DNA of 44,264 nt from Desulfurococcaceae archaeon (GTDB lineage Archaea; Thermoproteota; Thermoprotei_A; Sulfolobales; NBVN01), in contig JAJHQR010000005.1 of assembly GCA_020833255.1 (NCBI GenBank), forward strand, positions 1-44,264, read 5' to 3'. Positions 34,557-42,748 of the stretch are shown one piece after another. Under the pieces are notes generated by a model. That model saw only the letters and a program-made list of their open reading frames with translations. It made no database searches and was not told the DNA's origin. Positions within the stretch are counted from its first letter, which is position 1; the number at the start of each line of letters is the position of its first letter. A program made the translations under genes and the position numbers.

Positions 34557-35390
34557 GTGAGGTTAGGCATAGTCCCTAAGCTCAATAGTCCTGAAGCATT
34601 ACAGCTAGCTAAGCTAGTGTTGAAGAACGCTGAGAGCAAGGGTCTGACACCATTCCTAGACTCTAGAGCTAAGGACCTCATAACGTGGGATAAGTTCTTC
34701 CACTTAGGTAAGGACAGCGTGGATATGATAGTGGTTATCGGGGGTGACGGAACTGTCTTGAACACGCTCCACCTACTGAAGGACGCTGACGTACCCGTAG
34801 CGACGATAAGGTACGGTAGGAGGGGTTTCCTATGCGACGTCCCCCCCTACGAGTACTCTGAGATGATCTCGAGGATAGCGTCAGGAGATTACAAGCTGGT
34901 CGAGTACATGAGGCTTAGGGGGGAGGTTAGGGGGGTGGAAGTCACGCCCCCAGCACTGAACGAGATAGCTGTCGTGAGTTCAGGGAGTGGTAGAGCTAAG
35001 GTAATAAGATTGTACGTTCATAAGGACGGCGATGAGGTTTACAGGAGGTTGGTGGGTGACGGCGTGATAGTGGCTACCCCCGTAGGCTCAACAGCCTATA
35101 GCCTGGCTGCCGGAGGGCCCGTAGTAGACCCGTTTATGAGAGCGTTGATAGTGACGCCGCTTGCGTCGATAACTCTGTGCACGAGGCCCGTAGTACTGCC
35201 GCCGGACTCCGAGATAAGGGTTACTGTAGCTAAAGACTCTCCTGAAGCTCTCTTAATAGTTGACGGGTCTTATAGCTTGGCTCTGAAGCCGAAGGACTCG
35301 GTCATTATAAGAGAGTATCATAAGCCGGCTAAGTTCGCTAGATTCTACCTAGGTGACTACTACGTTAAGATATTCGAGCGATGTCTGTGA
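34557..35390 (+). CDS. nadK: NAD kinase
   Basis: Phosphorylates NAD to NADP. Motifs are VVIGGDGTVLNTL (about residues 60-72), NEIAVVSSG, VATPVGSTAYSLAAGGPVVDP and VDGSYSLAL. At 277 residues it matches archaeal enzymes. It starts at GTG 34557. With nicotinamidase (29700) and NMN adenylyltransferase (19440), the window covers three steps of NAD(P) metabolism. Its 3' end overlaps the PIN gene by 38 nt. Confidence 0.95.
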   Translation: MRLGIVPKLNSPEALQLAKLVLKNAESKGLTPFLDSRAKDLITWDKFFHLGKDSVDMIVVIGGDGTVLNTLHLLKDADVPVATIRYGRRGFLCDVPPYEYSEMISRIASGDYKLVEYMRLRGEVRGVEVTPPALNEIAVVSSGSGRAKVIRLYVHKDGDEVYRRLVGDGVIVATPVGSTAYSLAAGGPVVDPFMRALIVTPLASITLCTRPVVLPPDSEIRVTVAKDSPEALLIVDGSYSLALKPKDSVIIREYHKPAKFARFYLGDYYVKIFERCL

Positions 35391-35778
35391 TGAGGCTTAC
35401 GTACTCGACGCCGCGGCATTCTTCGCCGGCTACCAACTATACCTAACTAAGAACGTCTACACGGTCAAGGAGGTAATTCAGGAAGTGAAGGACTCGGAAA
35501 GCCTCAAGAACCTTCAGCTAGCTCTCTCGGCAGGGAGGGTTGAGATCCTTGAACCAGGGGAAGCACACAGAGAGAGAATCAATCGGTTAGCCGGGGAACT
35601 CAATATGCTCAGCAAGCTCTCTAAGGCAGACCTAGAACTCTTAGCTTTAGCAAGCGATCTAAGAGAGAGGTGCGGCAGGGTGGTAGTCATAAGCGATGAC
35701 TCGGCGGTGAGGAGGGTGGCTACGCGGATAGGCGCGGCAACGCTAACAATAAAGTACTGGAGAACACGGACTAAGTAG
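35353..35778 (+). CDS. Nob1-like PIN-domain endonuclease lacking the zinc ribbon
   Basis: The PIN domain of the 20S pre-rRNA nuclease Nob1. YVLDAAAFFAGYQL (catalytic Asp near residue 19), VYTVKEVIQEVKD, LSKADLELLALASDL and VISDDSAVRRVATRIG follow the Nob1 pattern closely. It ends at residue 141 with TIKYWRTRTK, where typical Nob1 proteins go on into a four-Cys zinc ribbon. It starts at GTG 35353, inside the end of NAD kinase; no later start codon keeps the catalytic Asp. Confidence 0.85.
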   Translation: MTTTLRYSSDVCDEAYVLDAAAFFAGYQLYLTKNVYTVKEVIQEVKDSESLKNLQLALSAGRVEILEPGEAHRERINRLAGELNMLSKLSKADLELLALASDLRERCGRVVVISDDSAVRRVATRIGAATLTIKYWRTRTK

Positions 35779-35808
35779 AAATAACGCGTTCAAGACGTCA
35801 TACTAATA

Positions 35809-35817
35809 ATTTAAAAG
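35809..35817 (+). promoter_or_regulatory. TATA box of tRNA-Leu
   Basis: ATTTAAAAG, centred about 28 nt before the first base of the tRNA, as expected for an archaeal promoter with a very short leader. Confidence 0.75.
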
Positions 35818-35841
35818 ACCCTAATTATTAGGATATTATTG

Positions 35842-35929
35842 GCGGGGGTGCCCGAGCCAGGTCAAAGGGGTCAGGCTGAGGCCCTGATGGCGTAGGCCTG
35901 CGTGGGTTCAAATCCCACCCCCCGCACCA
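35842..35929 (+). tRNA. tRNA-Leu (anticodon GAG)
   Basis: Acceptor stem GCGGGGG/CCCCCGC, anticodon stem TCAGG/CCTGA around loop CTGAGGC (anticodon GAG, reading CUC and CUU), a long variable arm as in leucine tRNAs, and T arm GTGGG-TTCAAAT-CCCAC. The discriminator is A and CCA is encoded. No intron is present. Confidence 0.97.
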
Positions 35930-35982
35930 ACCCAGCAACCAAGGATTCAAAGACTTAAATTACTTAACGAGTTACGAATTCG

Positions 35983-36543
35983 GTGAGTTGCTTGAGCGTT
36001 TTGCTAGACCTGTTTCTAGAGTTCCTGAAGGTAGGGTTTTTCATGTTCGGCGGTGGTTACGCAGGCATAGCACTCCTACATAAGGAGTTAGTCGAGCTTA
36101 GGGGGTGGCTCACGGACGAGGAATTCGTTGACGTGATAGGCATAGCTGAGAGTACTCCGGGCCCCATAGCCATAAACTCAGCTACCTTCATAGGCTACAA
36201 GATATGCGGTGTTTTAGGGTCGGTAGTAGCTACCTTAGGGGTGGTGCTCCCAGCGTATTTAGTCATACTAAGCATCGCGATGGGTTTATCACCCTACTTA
36301 ACGACGCCTATAGCTAAAACCATATTGAGGGGGATTAACGCCGCCGTCGTAGCGCTAATATTGGTAGCTCTGCTAAGAGTAGGTAACACTGTATTAATTC
36401 ACGACAACACGATAAGGATTGTTGAGGCAGCGATCTTCGTCATCGCGCTCGCGCTAATCCTGTTACTAAAGCAACACCCGATAACGGTCATAGGAGTCTC
36501 GGTAGCGTTAAGTCTCTTAGCTAAGTACCTGCTAGGCATTTAA
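35983..36543 (+). CDS. Single-domain chromate transporter family protein (ChrA)
   Basis: A 186-residue CHR-domain membrane protein with about six hydrophobic segments. FFMFGGGYAGIALLHKELVE, GWLTDEEFVDVIGIAESTPGP and INSATFIGYK are CHR signatures. Short-chain CHR proteins usually come as adjacent pairs encoding oppositely oriented halves, but no partner is nearby. The substrate may be chromate or sulfate, and is not certain. GACTTAAATTA at about 35951-35961 predicts a leaderless mRNA starting at GTG 35983. Confidence 0.88.
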   Translation: MSCLSVLLDLFLEFLKVGFFMFGGGYAGIALLHKELVELRGWLTDEEFVDVIGIAESTPGPIAINSATFIGYKICGVLGSVVATLGVVLPAYLVILSIAMGLSPYLTTPIAKTILRGINAAVVALILVALLRVGNTVLIHDNTIRIVEAAIFVIALALILLLKQHPITVIGVSVALSLLAKYLLGI

Positions 36544-36570
36544 TGAGGGTTTCTCGAACATGTTAATGTG

Positions 36571-36646
<76 letters not shown>

Positions 36647-36669
36647 CCACCTAATTCTTACTACTCAAG

Positions 36670-36679
36670 CTCTTAAATC
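36670..36679 (-). promoter_or_regulatory. TATA box of tRNA-Ala
   Basis: GATTTAAGAG on the minus strand, centred 28-29 nt from the first tRNA base. Confidence 0.7.
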
Positions 36680-36738
36680 GTTTTCGGGAGACTAAACCGA
36701 CTACACCGCCTTTTGCAACTGTGTAGAGTTTCGTAAAG

Positions 36739-36748
36739 GTTTATTAGG
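36739..36748 (+). promoter_or_regulatory. Promoter of the 36771 structured RNA
   Basis: GTTTATTAGG preceded by purine-rich GTAAAG (BRE-like). A spacing of 26-28 nt predicts transcription starting at the run of G at 36771, which is exactly where the folded element begins. Confidence 0.6.
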
Positions 36749-36770
36749 GGTTGTTGGTGCTTTCTTTACT

Positions 36771-37030
36771 GGGGGACGCCTCGAGATGCGGGTTTAATGT
36801 AGAGACCTGAGAGAGGCGTCTTCGGGGGGCCAGGATGCGGGGGTTTTCCCCACAGCGATGAACCTGAGAAGACGATGAAGGAGGAGCTGTGGGTAGGGGT
36901 TACCCTGAGCGGGCGGAGCCCGATGAAGCGGATCCCAATGAAAAGAGATCCCGAGGGCGATGAAGCCAAGGGGGAGGGCTTGACGCCAAACAATATCAAG
37001 CCCGATGAAACCCAAACCCCTTGCTCGGGC
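36771..37030 (+). ncRNA. Candidate structured RNA with repeated kink-turn motifs, family unknown
   Basis: The 386-nt gap between tRNA-Ala and the MoeA-like gene has no plausible coding sequence but strong structure. Helices seen: GACGCCTC/GAGGCGTC (36775-36782 with 36813-36820), CCCACAGC/GCTGTGGG (36849-36856 with 36886-36893), CGGGC/GCCCG (36910-36922), GGC..AGCC/GGCT..GCC (36956-36987), and GCCCGA/TCGGGC (37000-37005 with 37025-37030). CGATGAA occurs five times, at 36856, 36873, 36921, 36958 and 37003, with CTGA or TTGA opposite (36864, 36905, 36980). This is the GA/GA pattern of kink-turns and kink-loops that bind L7Ae. The spacers are too short for C/D guides. It lacks RNase P RNA and SRP RNA signature sequences. 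Confidence 0.6.
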
Positions 37031-37032
37031 CC

Positions 37033-39024
37033 TCATTCTGCGAGAACCTTACCTGTCTTCGGGTACGTCTTATAGCCTACGTACCTACTCAGTATCTCCT
37101 TTATTTTCTCGCTGTTAAGTAGGTCGAGCATCTTACGTATGGGTTCCTTACCTAAGCTGTCCTTAAGTATTACGAGGTCATACACTTCCTCACCTACTTT
37201 AATGAATTCCAGCCCGTACGTTTCGGCAGCGTGCCTGACCCCAACCCCTACGTCCGCCCTCCCCTGAAGCACTGCCACAGCCACCCCGCTATGCGTTTTA
37301 GCCTCGTTTAAGTACCCCTTAACAACCCTCGGTATCTCGCCAGGGTTTATTCCCAGCTCCCTCGCAGCCATCCTCAAGTTAATGTCTACGAGGGTTCTAG
37401 TCCCGGAACCCTTATTCCTGTTTATGAAGACCACGTCCTCCCTGAATAAGTCTTTAAACGACCTTATGTTTTTAGGGTTGTTCCTAGGCAGTATAAACCC
37501 TATCTCCCTAACCCAACCACCCACTAAGACAGCCCTGCCCGACAAGTTCAGCTTCTTAAAGTACGGTATGTTATACTCACCGCTCTCCTCGTCGAGGAGG
37601 TGCGCGCCACTTAAATCAGCCTCACCCCTACCAACTGCTAGGAGACCTCCCAGAGACCCAGCATTAATTAACTTGTAGTTAGGTCCCTCAACAACCAGCC
37701 TAATCAACTCGTCAATCACGTAGTCGTGACTACCTATGAATACTAGGTCCGGAACCCTCCAGAACCTCCTAAAAAGCTTCACAACCACCTCACTACCCTC
37801 ATCGATCACCAAGGTGTCTTCAGGCACCTCGATAAACCCGTCAGTATACGTCAAAACCCTGATAGACCCTGAGGGGGTTAAGACGGGGTAGGCCGTCAAC
37901 ACGTTCCCCCTCCTTACTAGAGCGACAGGAACTAACGCTGTCCTCCCCCTAACACCTAAGACTTTCTGAAGTACGACGGCCTTAACCTCGGACCAACCCC
38001 AGTAGCTCGCCGGGATCCCGGCAAGCCTGGAAATCACTGGGGCTACCACAGACCTGAAAATCATAGCTGCTGAGAGGGGGAATCCCGGGAGACCGAACAC
38101 TAGCTTCCCGTTAATCACTGCTACGATGGTAGGCTTTCCCGGCTTAACCTTCAGTCCGTGAACCACTATCCCCGGCTCGCCGAGGCTCTCGATAACCCTG
38201 TAGGTGAGGTCCCCGAGCCCGGCCGACGTCCCCCCAGCAGTGATGACCACGTCATTCTCCTCCAGAGCTCTCCTCAAGACCTCCCTCAAGGAATCCTCGT
38301 CATCCGGTACTATACCGTAGAATTGAGGTACGGCACCTAACTCAGCTAATGAGGAGGTAACGTAGTGTGATGAGATCTCGAATATTTTGTAGTCTTGGGG
38401 AAGACCTTCCTCAACACTAACTAGCTCCGAACCTACCGAGACAACGCCGACCCTCGGCTTAACGAAGACTTTAACCCTGCTCACGCCGGCGGCGGCCAGG
38501 GTCGCTAGCTCTGCAGGCCCTAGCAAAGTACCCCTACGGAGAACTAGCTCCCCCCTCATGATGTCGGAACCCGCTCTAGCCACGTTATCCCCCGGAGCTA
38601 CGGAAGCGTAGACGTAGACGTGCTCGCCAACCCTCCTACTATACTCAACCATGACCACAGAGTCAGCACCCCTAGGTATGGCTGCACCAGTATCTACCTC
38701 GACAGCTTCCCCAACACCTACCTCAGTATCCGGAGGGTAGCCTACCCTGACCGAGCCCTTAAGCCTTAGCTTAGCAGGCGCGTCCTCCTCAACACCGATC
38801 AACGAGATAGAGTTGACGGCATAACCGTCTACCTCAGACCTGTCGAAAGGCGGGTAATCGTAAACAGCGTAAACATCCTCCGCTAAAACCCTGCCCAACC
38901 CCTCACGCAGACCAACCCACTCAAAACCCAGAGGCCTTAACTCAACGTATGATGAGATAATACTCAATACCTCGTCAAGCCTGCGGAGCTCATGGAAAAT
39001 CTTCCTCAACCAAATCACCAACAT
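37033..39024 (-). CDS. moeA: MoeA-type molybdopterin biosynthesis protein fused to a substrate-binding-like domain
   Basis: Residues 1-400 are MoeA, which inserts the metal into molybdopterin: DYPPFDRSEVDGYAV, DTGAAIPRGADSVVMVE, VITAGGTSAGLGD and VFGLPGFPLSAAMIF. Residues from about 420 (VFIGSHDYVIDELIRL to the end) form a periplasmic-binding-protein-like domain (COG1910) without a signal peptide. This fusion is known in archaea; the second domain may sense molybdate or tungstate. I take ATG 39024 because the TATA box at 39040-39048 predicts transcription from about 39018; the frame is open to 39036. It serves tungsten/molybdenum enzymes. Confidence 0.9.
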   Translation of the reverse strand: MLVIWLRKIFHELRRLDEVLSIISSYVELRPLGFEWVGLREGLGRVLAEDVYAVYDYPPFDRSEVDGYAVNSISLIGVEEDAPAKLRLKGSVRVGYPPDTEVGVGEAVEVDTGAAIPRGADSVVMVEYSRRVGEHVYVYASVAPGDNVARAGSDIMRGELVLRRGTLLGPAELATLAAAGVSRVKVFVKPRVGVVSVGSELVSVEEGLPQDYKIFEISSHYVTSSLAELGAVPQFYGIVPDDEDSLREVLRRALEENDVVITAGGTSAGLGDLTYRVIESLGEPGIVVHGLKVKPGKPTIVAVINGKLVFGLPGFPLSAAMIFRSVVAPVISRLAGIPASYWGWSEVKAVVLQKVLGVRGRTALVPVALVRRGNVLTAYPVLTPSGSIRVLTYTDGFIEVPEDTLVIDEGSEVVVKLFRRFWRVPDLVFIGSHDYVIDELIRLVVEGPNYKLINAGSLGGLLAVGRGEADLSGAHLLDEESGEYNIPYFKKLNLSGRAVLVGGWVREIGFILPRNNPKNIRSFKDLFREDVVFINRNKGSGTRTLVDINLRMAARELGINPGEIPRVVKGYLNEAKTHSGVAVAVLQGRADVGVGVRHAAETYGLEFIKVGEEVYDLVILKDSLGKEPIRKMLDLLNSEKIKEILSRYVGYKTYPKTGKVLAE

Positions 39025-39039
39025 TACATACAGCAAACA

Positions 39040-39048
39040 CTTAAATAA
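39040..39048. promoter_or_regulatory. TATA box shared by tRNA-Arg (+) and the MoeA gene (-)
   Basis: CTTAAATAA is near-palindromic. On the plus strand it is centred about 29 nt before tRNA-Arg. On the minus strand (TTATTTAAG) it is centred about 20-26 nt before the likely MoeA starts at 39024/39018. No other TATA-like sequence serves either gene. Confidence 0.55.
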
Positions 39049-39073
39049 CTCTCTAATGAATAAGATCTTGGCT

Positions 39074-39151
<78 letters not shown>

Positions 39152-39250
39152 CAACCCAATCAAATCACTAACACCGGCGACGTAAAGATTTTTATTAGCC
39201 TTAAAAACGCTTTCCTGCCCTAAACCTAAAAGATGTAGTCCCGATTAAAT

Positions 39251-39271
39251 AGCTCTAATCCCCTTAGAGCT
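39251..39271. promoter_or_regulatory. Inverted repeat upstream of the TRAP transporter promoter
   Basis: AGCTCTAA and TTAGAGCT form a perfect 8-bp inverted repeat around TCCCC. It lies about 55 nt upstream of the TATA box of the TRAP operon and could be an operator. The rest of the 213-nt gap 39152-39364 holds only AT-rich promoter-like sequence. Confidence 0.45.
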
Positions 39272-39321
39272 GGAACGGTAGTGCAATATGCCCAGGTATT
39301 CCGGTCTAAAAAGTATTTTAT

Positions 39322-39332
39322 TTTTAAATATT
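39322..39332 (+). promoter_or_regulatory. Promoter of the TRAP transporter operon
   Basis: TTTTTAAATAT, with a predicted transcript start near 39353, about 12 nt before ATG 39365. Confidence 0.65.
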
Positions 39333-39364
39333 TTGGTTTACTCCCAATCTTGGGTGCTTTAAGC

Positions 39365-40528
39365 ATGAAGCTCCTGCACCTAGCTGTTATTGCTTTAGTA
39401 GTTATAGTGGTGGTCGCCGCAGTCGCCTTACTAATCCCTCAGTTAACGTCTCCAACGACCCCGGGAACCTCAACACCTACTACATCACCAACCCCTACCA
39501 GAGAGTATAAGTTGAGTGTGGTCGTGGGTCCTCAATCACCTTGGGGTCAGGCAGCTCAGATGTGGGCTGATGAAGTCTACAATAAGACTGGTGGCAGGGT
39601 ATATATTAGGGTCTACTACTCCGGCCAGCTATTCGCCGGGCAGCAAACAAACGAGTTTCAGCTACTCTCTCAAGGCGTGGCGGACTTTGCCGTAGGGTCA
39701 GTCATTAATTGGGCACCGGTAGTTAAGGAATTAAACCTGTTTATACTGCCGTTCTTCTTCCCTGAAGGCGCGAATAAGGGGGATATATACAAAGCTGTTG
39801 ACGCGATAGAGGAGGGTGAGGCAGGGAAGCAAATACTTCAGATACTGGAGAGCTACGGCGTGATAGGGCTTGCTTGGGGTGAGAACGGCTTCAGACAAAT
39901 AACTAACTGGAAGGTGCCTATAACGAAGCCTGAAGACCTGGCTGGTCTTAAGATAAGGGTTGTTGGGTCACCTATATTCATAGACACTTTCAAGGCTCTG
40001 GGCGCGGACCCCACGCAAATGAACTGGGCTGACGCGTTAACCGCTTTCCAGCAGAAAGTCGTTGACGGTCAGGAAAACCCCATCAACACTGTGATAATAC
40101 CTTACAAGTTATGGGAGTATCACAAGTACATAACTATATGGGACTACGCCATAGACCCGCTCATCTTCGCCGTGAATAAGAATACTTGGAATTCCTTCGA
40201 CGAAAACACTAGACAGATAATTCTTGAAGCAGCTAAGAAGGCTGCTAGATGGCAGAAGGCTATGGCTAGGGTAGGGCTTGACGACGGCACGTCCTTGAGG
40301 ATACTGCAGGAAGAATTCAAGTACACGCCTCAAATCACTGACCCGATAAAGCATCTTCAGAATCAGGGGATGGAGGTAGTCTTCCTCAACGAGACTCAGA
40401 GGAACCTCTTTAAGCAGAAAATGCATGACGTCTACAGTAAGTGGGTCCCGACAATCGGTGAGAGCCTGGTTCAGAAAGCCATTAATGACGTGAAGAACAA
40501 GCTCGGAATAACTATTCAACTACCCTGA
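39365..40528 (+). CDS. dctP: TRAP transporter substrate-binding protein (DctP family)
   Basis: An extracytoplasmic binding protein for organic acids. Starting at ATG 39365 (387 residues), residues 1-28 are a hydrophobic membrane anchor, followed by a Thr/Pro/Ser-rich linker to about residue 48, typical of archaeal surface binding proteins. The mature domain has GPQSPWGQAAQMWADEV, GQLFAGQQTNEFQLLSQG, the TRAP-typical IRVVGSPIFIDTFKALGA, and QKVVDGQENP. The ligand cannot be told. The frame is open to 39281, but the promoter lies in that part. Confidence 0.92.
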   Translation: MKLLHLAVIALVVIVVVAAVALLIPQLTSPTTPGTSTPTTSPTPTREYKLSVVVGPQSPWGQAAQMWADEVYNKTGGRVYIRVYYSGQLFAGQQTNEFQLLSQGVADFAVGSVINWAPVVKELNLFILPFFFPEGANKGDIYKAVDAIEEGEAGKQILQILESYGVIGLAWGENGFRQITNWKVPITKPEDLAGLKIRVVGSPIFIDTFKALGADPTQMNWADALTAFQQKVVDGQENPINTVIIPYKLWEYHKYITIWDYAIDPLIFAVNKNTWNSFDENTRQIILEAAKKAARWQKAMARVGLDDGTSLRILQEEFKYTPQITDPIKHLQNQGMEVVFLNETQRNLFKQKMHDVYSKWVPTIGESLVQKAINDVKNKLGITIQLP

Positions 40529-40581
40529 AACAACACTCTTCTTTTTTGTGAGGAAAATCCTTATGTGTGAGGCGATTCAAA

Positions 40582-41058
40582 ATGAGTAAGAAAAACTTGG
40601 TTAGGAATTTAATGAGTAATTTAGAGGAGTATGTAGCCGCGGTCCTGCTCCTCATAATGTTCTCAGTAGCTTTCGTTAACGTTCTCTCAAGGTATTTATT
40701 TAAGATGTCGCTTGCCTTCATAGAAGAGATAGAGGTTAATTTCTTTGTTTGGATGAGCGTTCTAGGAATCGCGATAGCTTTCAAGAAAAACTCGCACTTA
40801 AGCATGGATTTCTTGAAGAATATAGCGCCCGCGAAGGTTCGGAACTACTTAGGCGTTCTGGGGTTGGTGCTGAGTCTAGCCGTATTTATAGTCTTGATTT
40901 ACTTATCCTCAATCCTGATCTATAACGAGGTAACGCTGTACAGAACCTCGAGTATGGCGCTAGACATACCTATGTGGATCTACTATGTCGGTATGACACT
41001 CTGCTCTCTGGTGGTTGTGGTGAGGATATTGCAGAGTTTAAGGCGTTGGCAGGTGTAG
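40582..41058 (+). CDS. dctQ: TRAP transporter small permease (DctQ)
   Basis: A 158-residue four-helix membrane protein. ATG 40582 is preceded by GTGAGG at 8 nt; an upstream GTG 40567 is less likely. Segments YVAAVLLLIMFSVAFVNVLSRY, EIEVNFFVWMSVLGIAIAFKK and HLSMDFLK fit the DctQ family. It is followed 4 nt later by the large permease. Confidence 0.9.
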   Translation: MSKKNLVRNLMSNLEEYVAAVLLLIMFSVAFVNVLSRYLFKMSLAFIEEIEVNFFVWMSVLGIAIAFKKNSHLSMDFLKNIAPAKVRNYLGVLGLVLSLAVFIVLIYLSSILIYNEVTLYRTSSMALDIPMWIYYVGMTLCSLVVVVRILQSLRRWQV

Positions 41059-41062
41059 TGGA

Positions 41063-42349
41063 ATGAACCCAGTATTGGTGACGCTACTCATATTCGTCGT
41101 AATACTCCTGACAGGAACCCCGATAGGGACTGCCTTAGGTGTTGCGTCAATATTCTCCATATGGTACTACAACTACGGCGTGGGGGTGATAGCGCCTAAC
41201 TTCTACGCGAACATAGCTAAGTTCCCACTCCTAGCCATACCGTTCTTCATCTTCGCCGGCCTCGCGATGGAGAGAGCCGGGGTTGCTGAAAGACTTGTTA
41301 GGTTGATTAAGGCGTTGGTTGGGTGGATGCCGGGCGGCCTAGCCGTAGCCACTGTGCTTATAGGCACGTTCTGGGGCGCTGTTTCAGGGTCCGGCCCGGC
41401 CACGGCCGCCGCGATAGGGGTGATCTTGATACCGATGCTCATTAACGCGGGCTATAGTAGGGCTTTCTCAGCAGCTCTAGTAGCTACGGTGGCCGGACTC
41501 TCGATAATAATACCTCCCAGCGTTGCCTTCATAATATATGGGACGATACTCAACGTGTCTATAGGGGCTTTATTCATAGCGGGTATTATACCCGGGTTGC
41601 TCTTAGGTCTTTCCTTAGCTACGGCTAGCTTCCTGATATCCTTGAGGAGGGGTTATAAGGGTTTGGAGAAGGCTTCATTGAGAGAGATCGTGGAGGCTTT
41701 TAAGGACGCGGTCTTAGGCCTCATGGCGCCCGTAATAATACTAGGCGGGATCTACACAGGGGTTTTCACACCTACTGAAGCTGCCGTGGTAGCAGTAGCT
41801 TACAGCTTATTCCTAGGTTTCGTAGTTTATAGGTCTATATCTCTTAAAGACATGCTTAAAATCTTGGCAGATTCCGCCGAGATGTCTTCTATAGTCATGT
41901 TCGTCGTCGCTTTCGCAGGAATCTTCTCGTGGGCTGAGCAGACAGCCGGGTTGGTGGAAGCGTCCGTTAAGTGGATTTTATCAGTAACTCAAGACCCGTT
42001 GGCCGTCATGCTATTATTCATGCTAATCTTGTTGTTCGCCGGCATGTTCCTAGACGCTATCTCGATATACTACATCTTCCTACCACTCATGGTCCCCATA
42101 ATGATACGCTTCAATTGGGACCCCATATGGTTCGGCGTCATAATGACTATAAACCTAGCAATAGGCCAGGTAACTCCCCCGGTAGCAGTTAACGCGTACG
42201 TAACAGCCAAAATAAGTAAAGCAACACTAGAAGATATAGGGAAGGAAGCAATACCACTAATAATCACCGTCTTCATAATACTCTGCCTACTCATACTATT
42301 CCCGCAAATAGTTCTATGGTTACCGAACCTCATGAGGAGAACCCCCTAA
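41063..42349 (+). CDS. dctM: TRAP transporter large permease (DctM)
   Basis: A 428-residue sodium-coupled transport subunit with about 12-13 membrane helices. Signatures are TGTPIGTALGVAS, FAGLAMERAGVAERL, GTFWGAVSGSGPATAAAIGVILIPML split over the first half, IIPPSVAFIIYG, TPTEAAVVAVAYSL and GQVTPPVAVNAYV. With DctP and DctQ it forms a complete tripartite transporter, transcribed as one operon. Confidence 0.95.
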   Translation: MNPVLVTLLIFVVILLTGTPIGTALGVASIFSIWYYNYGVGVIAPNFYANIAKFPLLAIPFFIFAGLAMERAGVAERLVRLIKALVGWMPGGLAVATVLIGTFWGAVSGSGPATAAAIGVILIPMLINAGYSRAFSAALVATVAGLSIIIPPSVAFIIYGTILNVSIGALFIAGIIPGLLLGLSLATASFLISLRRGYKGLEKASLREIVEAFKDAVLGLMAPVIILGGIYTGVFTPTEAAVVAVAYSLFLGFVVYRSISLKDMLKILADSAEMSSIVMFVVAFAGIFSWAEQTAGLVEASVKWILSVTQDPLAVMLLFMLILLFAGMFLDAISIYYIFLPLMVPIMIRFNWDPIWFGVIMTINLAIGQVTPPVAVNAYVTAKISKATLEDIGKEAIPLIITVFIILCLLILFPQIVLWLPNLMRRTP

Positions 42350-42368
42350 AACACAGGGCCTTTTCTCG

Positions 42369-42406
42369 GTAGGTAGTGGTTCGTTTTAAGACTCCCCACC
42401 ACCTAC
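42369..42406 (+). terminator. Hairpin after the TRAP operon, possible terminator
   Basis: GTAGGTAGTGG (42369-42379) pairs with CCACCACCTAC (42396-42406) with one mismatch, 20 nt after the DctM stop. The loop contains TTCGTTTTAAG. Archaeal termination usually depends on T runs, and none is strong here, so a processing or stabilising role is also possible. Confidence 0.4.
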
Positions 42407-42527
42407 TTCTCAACGGTCTCCCCGAGCCCCCTCACCGTAGTGACTCAGCCCCTGTCACCAGGAGCTTCATAATCCCACGGATCTCGGGGTGTGAGTGGAG
42501 CTGGCGAACCCGTACCGAGGCCCAACC

Positions 42528-42578
42528 CCGCTAACGGAGATACGAGTGTTCACATATATCGTCAAATACTGTTAGCGG
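42528..42578. other. Inverted repeat in the 399-nt gap before the FAD-binding subunit gene
   Basis: CCGCTAAC (42528-42535) and GTTAGCGG (42571-42578) form an 8-bp stem; both arms are next to a GGAGA/GGAGAA motif. A further CTCGG/CCGAG pair lies at 42484-42519. The gap 42350-42748 has no convincing gene. A TTTTATTA box near 42704-42714 can serve the gene starting at 42749. Confidence 0.45.
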
Positions 42579-42748
42579 AGAAACGCTGGGAATCGTCAGC
42601 AATCAACTCATAAGTTTTCCGCTTTCGATGATTAATTCCTTAGTTTTTAGTGAGTTTATTCTATCCGGTATTGATCTTTTTTGAAGTATTTGCGTGAACG
42701 TTGTTTTATTATGTCGGTCACCCAATCCTAGCTTAGGTGGTTCCTTGA

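Noticed and set aside
36840-36910. Standard box C/D guide sRNA within the 36771 element
   Set aside because: The distance between the C-like and D'-like motifs is 1-2 nt instead of about 12, so there is no guide sequence.
36838-37010. The CGATGAA repeats as a CRISPR array or tandem repeat
   Set aside because: The spacing is irregular (17, 48, 37 and 45 nt), the unit is only 7 nt, and each copy sits in a different helix.
37000-37020. Resemblance of CCCGATGAAACCC to the SAM-I riboswitch kink-turn
   Set aside because: The rest of the SAM-I core is missing and no SAM-related gene follows on this strand.
36766-37075. Open frames of 66-80 residues over the structured RNA region
   Set aside because: They repeat Pro/Leu/Gly-rich low-complexity sequence, overlap one another on both strands, and their codons are explained by the CGATGAA repeats and GC-rich helices.
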